This document shows, in pieces, positions 17,619 through 27,098 of a stretch of DNA of 64,000 nucleotides (within the stretch, counting starts at the first letter, position 1; the number at the start of each line of letters is the position of its first letter). Location: the NCBI GenBank assembly GCA_011523365.1, contig WTGY01000109.1:1-64000 (forward strand), written 5' to 3'. The position numbers were made by a program, and so were the translations under genes. The notes below the pieces were generated by a model. It saw nothing but the letters and a program-made list of their open reading frames with translations, did no database searches and had not been told where the DNA came from. Source of the DNA: Caldilineaceae bacterium. Lineage in GTDB: Bacteria; Chloroflexota; Anaerolineae; Caldilineales; Caldilineaceae.

Positions 17619-18881
17619 ATGGATTCTCCTTACCAGTTCGCTGGGCTAAAGCGGGCCAAAGAGCCCGGTCTCAGCGTTGAGGAATGCGCCCGGACAGTTC
17701 ACCGGATGGCCTATGTTGAAGAGCGGCTCATGTTTCTGCAGGCTGCGCATATTGTCACGACGCCACAGAGAGACCTAAAGGGGCTGCTGTCGCGTCTCCA
17801 GTACGAGGACTGTCTACATTCAGACCTCCTGAAAAACAGGCTCATGGAGCTGCGCATATCCAGGTCCAGGGGGCATGGTGTACCAGATGAGAGGCTCGAG
17901 GTCGTTCTGAGTGAGGCGATGCATTCTGAAGGAAGCGTCGAGCTTCTTGCCGCTCTGGCGAGGGTGTTCAAACCGGCTCTCCTGGAGGCATATCGCAACT
18001 ATGAGCGTCAGACCAATGGCCTGGCCGACTATGAATCGGTGCGATTGATGCGAACGATCATGGCGGAAGAGGAACAGGCCCTTGGTCTGTTGGAAGCCGC
18101 CTTTGGTGACGTGGTGCAAACGGCACAAGAAGAAGAAAGGGCGGTAAAGTGGGCTCGCACTCTTGAGAAGATGCTCAAGGAGGCAGGGGGAATCGCCGGC
18201 GCGGCCGACACGGGGGTTGGAAGCGTTCAAGCTGTGCGCAGCGGGGGTCGCTACAGAGTAGCCAGGCGTCCTGTGCGTGACGGTACATTTTCCAGTGTAT
18301 GGGACTTTATCCACGTCGATGAAGACCGTGTGCCGGAGCGGCTGGCGCAGATGATCGCCACCCGGCTGGGTGAAGTCACAATTGCAGAGGCGCTGGCCAT
18401 CGTCCTGCTGGAGGTCGAAGGGCAACCGTGGTCGTTCTACGTTGCCATTTCGCGTCATATGTGGGACGAAATGCGCCACTCGCTGTTTGGGGAGGCGGCC
18501 GCTGAGCAAGTTTACGGCGACCGCGCTGCGCTGCCGTTGCGGGACTTCGAGATCGAGTACCTGTTTGAGATGACGCCGCTGGAACTCTACGCCATGTTGG
18601 GAATCGGGGTTGAAGCAGCCCTGATGAAGTACCCTCCGGGTAAACGGGCCGAATACGAGTTTTGCCGTGACAAGGCGCGCCACCCCCTGATGACGACGTT
18701 TCAGGACTTTGACTGGGCTGACGAGGTCGAGCATGTGCAGATCGCTCGCCGACAGTTGAAGGAGTGGTTTGGGGGAGAAGCCGATGAACTGTCTGCACTG
18801 GCCGAACAGGGAATGCAATTTCGGGCGCGAACGCGTCGCCTTCACCCTCCCTCGCCGATGCCGGATCTACCCGGCATGTAA
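17619..18881 (+). CDS. Two-domain ferritin-like diiron protein, function unknown
   Basis: This 420-residue, helix-rich protein has repeated ExxH motifs typical of ferritin-like diiron carboxylate bundles. In the N half these are Glu63-His67 region (EDCLH) and Glu99-His102 (EAMH), with Glu34/35 in the first helix. In the C half they are Glu284-His287 (EMRH) and Glu369-His372 (EVEH), with Glu265/267 and Glu332 as possible partners. A basic linker at about 205-222 separates the halves. GAGGGG precedes the ATG. It resembles no named enzyme that I can place. It may bind iron or act as an oxidase. The HpcH/HpaI aldolase gene follows after 175 bp. Confidence 0.7.
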   Translation: MDSPYQFAGLKRAKEPGLSVEECARTVHRMAYVEERLMFLQAAHIVTTPQRDLKGLLSRLQYEDCLHSDLLKNRLMELRISRSRGHGVPDERLEVVLSEAMHSEGSVELLAALARVFKPALLEAYRNYERQTNGLADYESVRLMRTIMAEEEQALGLLEAAFGDVVQTAQEEERAVKWARTLEKMLKEAGGIAGAADTGVGSVQAVRSGGRYRVARRPVRDGTFSSVWDFIHVDEDRVPERLAQMIATRLGEVTIAEALAIVLLEVEGQPWSFYVAISRHMWDEMRHSLFGEAAAEQVYGDRAALPLRDFEIEYLFEMTPLELYAMLGIGVEAALMKYPPGKRAEYEFCRDKARHPLMTTFQDFDWADEVEHVQIARRQLKEWFGGEADELSALAEQGMQFRARTRRLHPPSPMPDLPGM

Positions 18882-19055
18882 GCTGCCGTCCTTAGGTAGT
18901 GGAGAAACCGCTGTGTCAGATGTTCGTCACTTACTGTGATGAGGACGAAACAGGATTGACCTGTATTCTGACAACATTCTTCAAAAGAGACCCAAAGAAG
19001 CCAGGCTTCCAGCTCATTCGTTCCAACCAAATGGACCATTGGAGGAGCAAACGGC

Positions 19056-19829
19056 ATGCGATCCAATTTTGTACGGAAAAAAGCGCTCAGCGGACAGAAG
19101 ACGATGGGATGTTTCCTGGGCATGGGGAGTGCGACGGTCGCCGAGTTGCTGGCGCACGCCGGCGCCGAGTGGCTGTTGATCGAGATGGAGCACAACGGCC
19201 TCGACATGGCCGAGGTTGAGCGAATCCTGATGGCCATGAATGGGACAGATACAGTTCCGATGGTGCGGATTCCGTCGGCTGATCCGGTCTTTATCCAGAG
19301 GTCGCTGGACATTGGGGGAATGGGGATCGCGGTACCTATGGTCCGGACCGTGGCCGAGGCCGAGGCAATCGTGTCCGCTTCCCGCTATCCCCCTCAGGGG
19401 AGGCGGAGTTTCGGGCCGCTGCGGGCATCGCATTACACGTTTGAATATGAGGAGTATTTCGAGCGGGCCAACGAAAACATACTTATCATGCTGATCATCG
19501 AGACTCCGGAAGCGGTTGAGCACCTGGAAGAGATTGCCAGCGTGCCAGGCATCGATGTCCTGTTCATCGGCGCCTTTGATCTGTGCCTCTCGTTGGGCTT
19601 GAACCCATTTGAATTGCCGTTGCCCGAGATTGACGCCGTAATGGCACGCGCTGTGGCTGTCGGGCGTTCCTGTGGAGTGGCTGTCGGCGCCGGGGCCGGC
19701 ACGCCGGAGGAGTTGAAGGCCCTCGCTGCGCAGGGCTTTACGTTTTTGAGCTATGGGCCAGACTACAAGCTTCTTGTTGACGCGATCCGACCCGGTGTCG
19801 AGGCCTTCAGGCAGGTTGAGAGTACGTGA
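19056..19829 (+). CDS. HpcH/HpaI aldolase family protein
   Basis: The 257-residue TIM-barrel enzyme belongs to the family of 2-keto-3-deoxy acid class II aldolases. Seen motifs are LLIEMEHNGLDMAEV (catalytic His region), PMVRIPSADPVFIQRSLDIGGMGIAVPMV, and IETPEAVEHLEEIASVPGIDVLFIGAFDLCLSLG, whose Glu and Asp bind the metal. Substrates in the family include 2-keto-3-deoxy-rhamnonate and hydroxy-heptanedioate, so a link to sugar-acid breakdown is plausible. GGAGGAG lies just before the ATG. A strong hairpin follows the stop. Confidence 0.9.
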   Translation: MRSNFVRKKALSGQKTMGCFLGMGSATVAELLAHAGAEWLLIEMEHNGLDMAEVERILMAMNGTDTVPMVRIPSADPVFIQRSLDIGGMGIAVPMVRTVAEAEAIVSASRYPPQGRRSFGPLRASHYTFEYEEYFERANENILIMLIIETPEAVEHLEEIASVPGIDVLFIGAFDLCLSLGLNPFELPLPEIDAVMARAVAVGRSCGVAVGAGAGTPEELKALAAQGFTFLSYGPDYKLLVDAIRPGVEAFRQVEST

Positions 19830-19847
19830 CCTGAAGCGTGAGAGGTA

Positions 19848-19883
19848 GTCCCTGCCAGCACATCGCTCCTGGCCGGCAGGGAC
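19848..19883. terminator. Hairpin terminator between convergent genes
   Basis: GTCCCTGCC and GGCAGGGAC form a perfect 9-bp stem with an 18-base loop between the stops of the aldolase (+) and the Asp-box protein (-). It lacks a T-run, so it is a probable bidirectional but not classic intrinsic terminator. Confidence 0.55.
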
Positions 19884-19903
19884 CTGCCAAGCTACGAGGA
19901 AAT

Positions 19904-20878
19904 CTATACTGCTAGGGCTACGGCTCGAACTTCACCAAACTCGCGCTCAAGTTTCGTCCAGGAGTGGCCGCGATCGGTGCTGCGGTAGAGTTGACCGGCC
20001 ACACTGTAGGCTACGATCCAGTCCGGCAGTGCAGGGTTGTGGGAAACTGCCCAGATCGTGCTGTTGGCCACGCCGCCCAGGTCGGCCCGCTCCCAAGTCT
20101 TGCCGAGGTCGCTACTATGGAAAAGGCCGCCTTCGTCCCCGGGAGGGCCGTTGCCGGCTCCAACCCAGATGCGGCTGTCTCCATTAGAGAGGTGAATGAC
20201 GCCCCGGCAGTAGGGCCAGGGATAGTGATTCCTGACTTCAAGGGGCGTCCATTTCTGCATGTCGGTGGTCACGCAGACGTCGTTGTTGGTGGCCGCCACC
20301 AGAGTTTTGGGCGAGCCGGGCACGACGGCGAGACCGTGAATATCGAGGCTGGACAGACCTTCGCTCCCTTCTTCCCAAGTATCGCCCCCATCGCGACTGA
20401 TGCGCATGCCGTCGATTTCAATGCCGGCGTAGACTGTCTGCGAGTCTTCCGGGTCGAAAAGAATGATGGTGACACGGGGCGTGATGGGAACGCCCTCGCA
20501 CTCTTCAGCCAGCTCAACGTCCAGTTTCTGCCACGAGGCGCCGCCGTCCTGTGAGCGGAACAGGGCAGACGGGCAGGTCCCGGCGAAGATGGTGTCCGAG
20601 TTTGCGGGATCGACGGCGAGCGCCCAGATCTCGAGGTCGTTCATGGGCGAATCGACGAGCGCCCAGGAGTCGCCGCCGTCACGCGTGCGGTAGACGCCTG
20701 CTTCCGTACCTGCATACATAACGGCTGATTCGCCAGGATCAACGGCGATGGCACGGATATCCGACTCCATGAACAGACCTTGAGAGGCTCTCTCCCAAGT
20801 GTCGCCGCCGTCGCGGCTGCGCCACACACTTTGTCCGATCGTGCCTGCGAAGATGGTGGGATTTGCTGTCACTTTCAT
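19904..20878 (-). CDS. Six-Asp-box beta-propeller protein (YCF48/BNR type)
   Basis: The 324-residue protein is built of repeated blades with Asp-boxes: SRDGGDTWERAS, TRDGGDSWALV, SQDGGASWQKL, SRDGGDTWEEG, SSDLGKTWERA and STDRGHSWTKL. This is the pattern of exo-sialidase/Vps10/photosystem-assembly propellers. It lacks a signal peptide. The ATG follows AGGGAGGA. Nothing shows catalytic residues, so a binding or scaffold role is as likely as hydrolysis. It stands alone between convergent and co-directional neighbours. Confidence 0.8.
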   Translation of the reverse strand: MKVTANPTIFAGTIGQSVWRSRDGGDTWERASQGLFMESDIRAIAVDPGESAVMYAGTEAGVYRTRDGGDSWALVDSPMNDLEIWALAVDPANSDTIFAGTCPSALFRSQDGGASWQKLDVELAEECEGVPITPRVTIILFDPEDSQTVYAGIEIDGMRISRDGGDTWEEGSEGLSSLDIHGLAVVPGSPKTLVAATNNDVCVTTDMQKWTPLEVRNHYPWPYCRGVIHLSNGDSRIWVGAGNGPPGDEGGLFHSSDLGKTWERADLGGVANSTIWAVSHNPALPDWIVAYSVAGQLYRSTDRGHSWTKLEREFGEVRAVALAV

Positions 20879-21029
20879 TCCTCCCTTTTTGGTGGTTACC
20901 TAGAAATCTCAAATGGTGTTGCATCAAGATTGTCGCCTTAGCGCGATTCCTGACGACGGATCTGGCTGACAGGTCAATCTGCAGATCTTTCAACGCGGGT
21001 CGATCCCATGGAGCCGGCGGGCTCATAAA

Positions 21030-21959
21030 CTATCTCCGTGGCCAATCTGACCGCCACTGCTCGAATCCATTACCTGGACCATTAAGAATGCCCCTGAGCT
21101 CACGTGTAAGCCAGACATACTGCCGCTCGAACCACTCTGCCGGGAAACCGCCGCCAGCAGTTGCCGACAGCTCTCGCAAGTGATTTGCCTGCAAGACATA
21201 GGTGTGAAGCAGGGGTGCGGCCAGATTCTTTAGAGTGGTTGGGTCAGTTGGGTAGGTTTGGGTCAGTGCGTCAAGCCAGCCTGCGGGGAAGATCTCCGAC
21301 ATATGTTTCGCCCTCTTGCCGAAAGACAGACCCGCCCGGCGCCACATAAGCTTTAGGAGATCGCTTCTGGCGAGGTCGAGCGCTGACAGCGCTGATTGCA
21401 GCTCCCTGTTGTGGAAGACGGCTGGCGTGTGGACCATCATCAGCAGAAGGAATCTGGTCCGCTGCCAGACTGAAGCAGGTGTCAGCGGATCTTGTTCGGG
21501 CCAGACTTGGTGAGGCGACAGATTGGGGGCCTTCTGAAAAGTGGGTTTGCCTTCGGGCAGGCGGGAAAAGAGAATCTCCCATTCAAACAGTTCCAGGTCA
21601 TCTACCTGGCTCGTCGGCACCGCGCTTGCCTCCACGAGGATTCCGTCCGACGTCAGAGCTCGCACAAATGTGGATTCCAGTAGCAGGTAATCGCCCAACC
21701 CTGAAAGGAGCGCGACAGGGCCCTTGGCAAGCAGAGGGTTAGACTCCTCATTTGCCTTCCTGAGAGGCAACTGCCATACATGCTGGTACTGGTCGTCTGC
21801 AATGGCAAAACGAATATCGATATCGGAAAAGGGGCTGCCGCGACCGTCGGCCAAACTGCCTTCCAACCATACCAGGTCAAGTGCTGGGATTTCCTGCAGG
21901 TCAGCGAGCCACCTTCGTATCAAGGACCACTGGCGAGTCGTTGCATCGGTTTCCGGCAT
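21030..21959 (-). CDS. Nucleotidyltransferase-fold protein, intact DxD
   Basis: The 309-residue protein has a minimal nucleotidyltransferase motif near residues 34-49: GSLADGRG then SDID, giving the metal-binding Asp46 and Asp48. A long helical C-terminal domain follows. The layout resembles aminoglycoside/kanamycin nucleotidyltransferases, though the target is unknown. A related gene with a lost first aspartate lies at 61643-62605. It is the last of three close minus-strand genes, 50 bp after the methyltransferase. Confidence 0.75.
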   Translation of the reverse strand: MPETDATTRQWSLIRRWLADLQEIPALDLVWLEGSLADGRGSPFSDIDIRFAIADDQYQHVWQLPLRKANEESNPLLAKGPVALLSGLGDYLLLESTFVRALTSDGILVEASAVPTSQVDDLELFEWEILFSRLPEGKPTFQKAPNLSPHQVWPEQDPLTPASVWQRTRFLLLMMVHTPAVFHNRELQSALSALDLARSDLLKLMWRRAGLSFGKRAKHMSEIFPAGWLDALTQTYPTDPTTLKNLAAPLLHTYVLQANHLRELSATAGGGFPAEWFERQYVWLTRELRGILNGPGNGFEQWRSDWPRR

Positions 21960-22009
21960 TCTAGCCTCGGAATGTTGGACTCATCCAGGAATTGGATGGG
22001 CATGCAGTG

Positions 22010-22783
22010 TCAGGATCGCGACGAAGTTCCCCGCAAAACCGCACACTGGAATGTGTGGCCGGCATCGTCAATCTGCAGCGCCTCGCGAACCTCTTTAGGA
22101 GAAGCATCGTAGAGCGCACGAATGGCAGCGCGATTGACCTCCGGCGTTTCCATGCGTTCGGTCCACTCCTCGAATTGGAGGAAAATGCGATAGGGGAGGA
22201 CGACTGCAAGGTTGAAACCGGCCGCGGCAAAACGGTTGCTCCACTCTTCAAGCGTGTAATCGCGCACGTGGGAGGGATCCCGCAGAACTTCAATGGCGTT
22301 CAGGTAGGTATCGCAAACCGGGTTACCGAAGCCGAGCACATCGCTGAGGATGAACTGGCCGCCGGCCCTCAGTACGCGATGGAATTCGCCCAGTGCCTTG
22401 CCAGGCCTGGCCCAGTGATGCGCGCTGTAGCGGGAAACTACGAGATCGAAAGATGAGTCGGCGAAAGGCAGCTTCTCGACATCTCCCAATCTGGTGCTCA
22501 GATTCGTCAGGCCACGGTCGTCTGCCAGGACCTCGACTTGATTCAGCATTTTAGCTGTGAAGTCGAGTGCTACCACTTCGCCTACATGGGGAGCGAAGCT
22601 TGCCGCAGTATGGCCTGCCCCGCAGCCGGCATCCAGTACGCGTTCATCGCCTTTTAGGTTAGCGGCTTCGACCATCACGGGCAGATCCTCGCCCTGTGCA
22701 TGCACTGCGCTCGTGAGATACTTGGCTGCTACGCGCCCGAACTGCTCCTGTACAGCGTCTTTAAGATTGCTGTCTCTAGCCAT
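22010..22783 (-). CDS. Class I SAM-dependent methyltransferase, UbiE-like
   Basis: The 257-residue protein has motif I VLDAGCGAGHTAASFAP, an acidic motif near VVALDFTAKML, and a later SRYSAHHW block, as in the UbiE/MenG-type group. The fold transfers a methyl group from S-adenosylmethionine to a small molecule or quinone. The substrate is not readable here. It follows the M20 peptidase gene by 21 bp on the same strand, so the two are co-transcribed. Confidence 0.85.
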   Translation of the reverse strand: MARDSNLKDAVQEQFGRVAAKYLTSAVHAQGEDLPVMVEAANLKGDERVLDAGCGAGHTAASFAPHVGEVVALDFTAKMLNQVEVLADDRGLTNLSTRLGDVEKLPFADSSFDLVVSRYSAHHWARPGKALGEFHRVLRAGGQFILSDVLGFGNPVCDTYLNAIEVLRDPSHVRDYTLEEWSNRFAAAGFNLAVVLPYRIFLQFEEWTERMETPEVNRAAIRALYDASPKEVREALQIDDAGHTFQCAVLRGTSSRS

Positions 22784-22804
22784 TATTGATTTGCCAATCC
22801 GCTC

Positions 22805-24145
22805 TTATGTCGCGGCGTCCTGCCCATATCGTTCCAGAATTGTTGACATTGCCTGTACTCCGAATTCAAGCGCTTCGACGGGCACGCGCTCATCTGCTGC
22901 ATGTACCGTAGCGCTGAAGTTTGTCCCGGGAGGCAGCTTCATTGGCAGGAATCCGTAGTTCTGGATGCCCAATCGGGAGAACATACGTCCATCAGTGAAT
23001 CCGCCCACCATGGAGGGAATGACCACCCCGTCCGGGTCTAGCTCTTCCACGACTCCTTTCAGCATGGAAAAAAGGCCCATGTCGACACCCCCCTGGCCAG
23101 GGTCGTGTCGAATTATCTCGAAGGGCAGGTCATCTCCCAGCAGATTATGCAGTTCAGAGATCAGGTTATCGGACGTAAAGCCCGGTAGTACGCGTCCGTC
23201 CAACTCAAGCAGGATTTCACTGGGAATGACGTTGGTTTTGATACCGCCGCCGACAACAGTGGCATTGACTGTATTGTGGAGAAGGGCGTCAAGGCTGCGG
23301 GCCTGGGGCAGTCCATCGGCCATCATCCGGTCGAGCGTGGCGTCGGTGCGGTCAGAGTCGAGTAGCGCCAGGGCCGCGGCAGCGAGGTGCTCCGGTGCAT
23401 GTTCAGCCATTGCCGGCAGCATTTGCTCCATAGGAGGGGTAATGTGTACGGGCAACCTGTTGCTATTGAGAGTCGTCAGGACCTTACCGAGACGGGCCAT
23501 CGCGCCGTCACGCAATGGTGTCGAGCCGTGACCGCCCGGACCGGCAATGCGGGTTTGCAGCCAGCAGACCTGTTTTTCGGCAACCATCAGTGGGTAGAAG
23601 CGCTGGTCGCCCATGTACTGGGCGCTTCCGCCCCCTTCGCCGATGGCATATTTGGCGCCTTCGAACTGCTCGGGATGTTGTTCGGTCAGGAAGCGTGCGC
23701 CGTAATCGCTGCCGGCCTCCTCATCGCTCATTATGGTCAGAATTATGTCGCCGGCCGGAGTGCGCCCCTCGGCTGCGGCGCATAAAACGGCGCAAGTCAT
23801 CATGGTTACGCCGCTTTTCATGTCCAGGCTGCCCCGCCCCCAGACCGTGCCGTCGATCAGCTCTGCGCCAAATGGGTCGTGCTGCCAGTCCTGGTTGGCG
23901 GTCGTTACCACATCGACATGGCCCTGAAGTATCAGCCCTGGAGCATCACCCCTCCCGGGCAGTCGCGCTACCAGGTTCGGTCTGTTGGGATCCATTGCCA
24001 GCACAGTTGTCGCCAACCCGCCTTCCTGCAACAGACCGTCGAGATATCCGATACACTCGGCTTCATTGCCAGGTGGGTTAGTCGTGTCGTAACGGATCAG
24101 TGTGCGCAGCAGGTCGATAGGTCTGGCGTAGATCGGTGTTGCCAT
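22805..24145 (-). CDS. M20/ArgE-family metallopeptidase
   Basis: The protein from the ATG at 24145 is 446 residues and begins MATPIYARPIDLLRTLIRYDTTNPPGNE, as usual for M20 peptidases. Zinc ligands are seen in LQGHVDVV, GRGSLDMKSG and SDEEAGSDYG, and a dimerisation domain lies in the middle. AGGGAAG precedes the ATG. An earlier in-frame start at 24268 is rejected because it lacks a ribosome site. The family removes acyl or peptide groups from small amides; the substrate is unknown. Confidence 0.9.
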   Translation of the reverse strand: MATPIYARPIDLLRTLIRYDTTNPPGNEAECIGYLDGLLQEGGLATTVLAMDPNRPNLVARLPGRGDAPGLILQGHVDVVTTANQDWQHDPFGAELIDGTVWGRGSLDMKSGVTMMTCAVLCAAAEGRTPAGDIILTIMSDEEAGSDYGARFLTEQHPEQFEGAKYAIGEGGGSAQYMGDQRFYPLMVAEKQVCWLQTRIAGPGGHGSTPLRDGAMARLGKVLTTLNSNRLPVHITPPMEQMLPAMAEHAPEHLAAAALALLDSDRTDATLDRMMADGLPQARSLDALLHNTVNATVVGGGIKTNVIPSEILLELDGRVLPGFTSDNLISELHNLLGDDLPFEIIRHDPGQGGVDMGLFSMLKGVVEELDPDGVVIPSMVGGFTDGRMFSRLGIQNYGFLPMKLPPGTNFSATVHAADERVPVEALEFGVQAMSTILERYGQDAAT

Positions 24146-24630
24146 TTCTTCCCTGATTTCCCTTGCTGTGGCTGAGGCCCGATTCCATATGAATGTTGCG
24201 TCTGGCAGAAAGTCTCGGCGGTCTCCGGAACAGAACCTGATCCGGCCTCGTCCAAACGGTTCTATCACTGTGATGTGATTGCCATGACCGCAAGCCTATC
24301 CCATCAAGCCAGTTACCGCAAGAGCAGGCGGCTGCAGTGCGCTCGCAGGGAGCCTCTCCTACATTGGGTGAATGCATGGTAGCGACGGTCGCCGCTCATT
24401 CAAGAATATCAGGAGGCCCTGGTCACCTTGGGCAGGTTGTTCCAAGTGTCTTTTCGCGGCACCGCGATTGTTCCGACCAATCGACCAGTTCTCCTTTCTT
24501 TACGCGCCTGTTACAATAGCCTCGAAAACCGCCCAAACGGAATGGAGGGCCAGCGAATTGGTTTCTGCCCGGAAGCTGTTCCATAGCGTTCACGCTTTGA
24601 CTCCATTCTGACCTCCGGACCCGTTTCACA
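24146..24630. other. Intergenic stretch between divergent genes
   Basis: Besides the -10 at 24509-24517 I see no gene, and no SAM riboswitch that the downstream methyltransferase might have used. Confidence 0.5.
24509..24517 (+). promoter_or_regulatory. Extended -10 promoter for homocysteine methyltransferase
   Basis: TGTTACAAT fits TGn plus TACAAT and would start transcription near 24524, about 107 bases before the ATG at 24631. No -35 is clear. Confidence 0.45.
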
Positions 24631-25596
24631 ATGAAAACCATCAGCGAAAGACTTGAGGACGACCGGGCCATCCTAATGGACGGCGCCACCGGAACGGAGT
24701 TGGAGAGCAGAGGCGTGTCAATGCACAACATCGCCTGGAGCGGAATCGCCGTTGCAACCGATCCCGATATTGTACGCCAGGTACATCTGGACTATATTCG
24801 GGCCGGCGCAGAAATAATCATTACAAACACGTTCGCCACCGGCAGAAATATGCTGCGCCTCGCTGGTGAGGAAAGCAGAACAGAGGAAGTGAATCTTCAG
24901 GCCGCTCGCTTGGCACTTCAGGCGCGAGAGGAGGCTGGCGTTGCCAAAAGCACAGCCCGCGATGGGTCTTGGCAAACGGCGCCGGATTCGGTTTGGGTGG
25001 CTGGGTCGATCTCTCCGATGTCCGGGGGTCTTGGTGACGAGGCAAATCCTTCCGCAACCCAGATGAGGTCCGATTTCGAGGAGCAGGCAGAGCTGCTAGC
25101 CGAATCTGGCGTAGATTTCCTGATTTTGGAGATGATTCGAGACATTGACTTTGCCTGCGTTGCACTCGAGGCTGCCACGGGCACGGGCCTGCCCGTTTGG
25201 GTAGGGTTCAGCTGCGACAGGGCAAAGGACGGCGGCATTTGTATGGCACCTGCCATCCATGATGAAATTCACTTGGCGAAGGGCGTAGCCGCGGTAATGG
25301 CCGAGGGGGGTACCCTTGCAGCCGTGATGCACTGCGAAGTTGACATTACCGGTCCGGCTTTGGAGATCGTCCGGTCCGTTTGGGCTGGGCCGACCGGAGC
25401 CTATCCGGAGAGCGGCTTCTTTGTGAAGCCGAACTGGCAGTTTGTCGACATCATTGCGCCCGGTGACTTCACACAACGGGCGCTGGACTGGATAGGAAAG
25501 GGAGCAAGAGTGGTGGGGGGATGCTGTGGAATCGGCCCTCCCCACATTCGTGCTCTCGCCGAAAGGCTATCCGTTACCGATACCAACCCCACGTAG
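24631..25596 (+). CDS. Homocysteine S-methyltransferase family protein
   Basis: The 321-residue barrel starts MKTISERLEDDRAILMDGATGTELESRGV, the normal beginning of this family. It keeps all three zinc-binding cysteines: one in VMHCEVDI and a pair in GGCCGIGPPHI near the end. The enzyme moves a methyl group to homocysteine to make methionine, with a donor such as S-methylmethionine or a betaine-like compound. Which donor is not readable. It stands alone and is followed by an unrelated lipoprotein gene after 86 bp. Confidence 0.92.
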   Translation: MKTISERLEDDRAILMDGATGTELESRGVSMHNIAWSGIAVATDPDIVRQVHLDYIRAGAEIIITNTFATGRNMLRLAGEESRTEEVNLQAARLALQAREEAGVAKSTARDGSWQTAPDSVWVAGSISPMSGGLGDEANPSATQMRSDFEEQAELLAESGVDFLILEMIRDIDFACVALEAATGTGLPVWVGFSCDRAKDGGICMAPAIHDEIHLAKGVAAVMAEGGTLAAVMHCEVDITGPALEIVRSVWAGPTGAYPESGFFVKPNWQFVDIIAPGDFTQRALDWIGKGARVVGGCCGIGPPHIRALAERLSVTDTNPT

Positions 25597-25682
25597 GTTC
25601 CCGGCAGACAGGCCGGTTTGGGTCCGGGTCTCGTGTTTCGATTCTCATCTGATTGAGAGCTACTTCGGCGGGGAGCAGAAGA

Positions 25683-27044
25683 ATGAAGGCGACAATGATC
25701 TTCAAACCATTTGTGTTGCGGGGCGCGACTATCATTGCGTTTGCCTCACTTGTCGGACTGCTGGGGGCCTGTGATCGGGAACCGGAGGAAGAGTTCCTGT
25801 TTTCACCAGACAGTCCTCCGGTGACGCTGACTTACGTATCACCTAACAATTCGCTCTTCAGCGCGCCTGAACAGGTAGCAATCGAACGCTTTCAGGAACT
25901 GGCGCCAAGCATTCAAGTCGATAGACAGAACTATCGTTTCAACGTGGGGAACTACCTGATGGACGACCAGCCCCCTGACGTTCTGCTGATGTGGAACGGC
26001 GACCAGCTGGCCAACGCGGCCACGCAGGGGTTATTGGCCGACGTCTCCGAAGTATGGACAGAGGGAAACTTTACAGAGGCTTACGGGAGACGTTTCCGGG
26101 ATATCAGCCGATTCGAAGGGACTTTGCGTTTTGTGCCATCGGGCTTCAGCTGGACGGGTGTCTATTACAACAAGGAAGTCTTCGACCAATTTGGGCTGGA
26201 GCCTCCTGAAACCTGGGAAGAGTTCATCGGCATCTGCGACACACTTCTAGCCAACGGGATCACCCCGATGTCGCTGGCAGGTCAGAATCCCTTTATCAGC
26301 ATTTACTGGTTCGACTATCTGAATATGCGCCTGAACGGCCCCGAGTTTCATCGCGACCTTATAGCAGGCCGGGTCGACTTCCTTGACCCGCGAGTTGCTC
26401 AGGTGTGGGAACTGTGGAAATCGCTCCTGGATCGCGGGTATTTCGTCGAGCGACCTGGAAGTACTTCCGAGATGAATAGCATGACGGCCTTGATTCGGGG
26501 GGATGGCGATAGCCCATTGACCTGGGAAAAGGCCGTTATGGCGCTGGCGCCCCATTACAGCCTTGCAGATTTGCCGCCCGTATTCGCCAATGAACTCGAC
26601 TTCTTTCAGTTTCCCCGGATAGACGACACGCAGCCAACGGGAGAAATCTCAATTGTGTTCGGCTACGTAGTCCCGGCCGACGCACTGAACCGTATTGAAG
26701 CCAATGCCTTTGTGGGCTTTATGGGTTCTGCTGAAGGGCAGGAGCTACAGCTCAAACAGATTGGGGACGACGCCAGCAACATAGGCTACGTACCGGTGCA
26801 TCGCGAGATTGACCGGGAGCTTCTCTCAGCGGCAGCCTATAAGGGAGACCTGATTGTGAGTGAAGCGGATGAGATCAGCCCTCCAATGTTTCTCTTACTG
26901 GCTGACAGCATGCGGGCGAGTTTCAACCAGGTTCTCAGGAGGCTCTTCCTGATCACGAACGAGCCCCTAGACGTAGTTGAGATTCAGTTGATGCTGGAGG
27001 AAGGACGCCAAAGAGCAATCCAAAACGGAGAGCTTCTGCAATAG
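25683..27044 (+). CDS. Orphan sugar-type extracellular solute-binding lipoprotein
   Basis: The 453-residue protein has a signal peptide and lipobox (LVGLLGACD), then a family 1 solute-binding body with GVYYNKEVFDQFGLEPPETWEEF, a diagnostic hinge motif. It should carry a sugar or related molecule to an ABC importer at the outer face of the membrane. The ATG at 25683 has GGGGAG upstream and places the signal peptide at the very start. No permease or ATPase gene is near, so its partners are elsewhere. Confidence 0.9.
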   Translation: MKATMIFKPFVLRGATIIAFASLVGLLGACDREPEEEFLFSPDSPPVTLTYVSPNNSLFSAPEQVAIERFQELAPSIQVDRQNYRFNVGNYLMDDQPPDVLLMWNGDQLANAATQGLLADVSEVWTEGNFTEAYGRRFRDISRFEGTLRFVPSGFSWTGVYYNKEVFDQFGLEPPETWEEFIGICDTLLANGITPMSLAGQNPFISIYWFDYLNMRLNGPEFHRDLIAGRVDFLDPRVAQVWELWKSLLDRGYFVERPGSTSEMNSMTALIRGDGDSPLTWEKAVMALAPHYSLADLPPVFANELDFFQFPRIDDTQPTGEISIVFGYVVPADALNRIEANAFVGFMGSAEGQELQLKQIGDDASNIGYVPVHREIDRELLSAAAYKGDLIVSEADEISPPMFLLLADSMRASFNQVLRRLFLITNEPLDVVEIQLMLEEGRQRAIQNGELLQ

Positions 27045-27098
27045 ACTCCATGTTTGCGTGAGGGCGCCCTTGCTCCAGGCGAGATTCGGCTGCCAGGG

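Noticed and set aside
24300..24630. SAM riboswitch before homocysteine methyltransferase
   Set aside because: I could not find the conserved core or stems.
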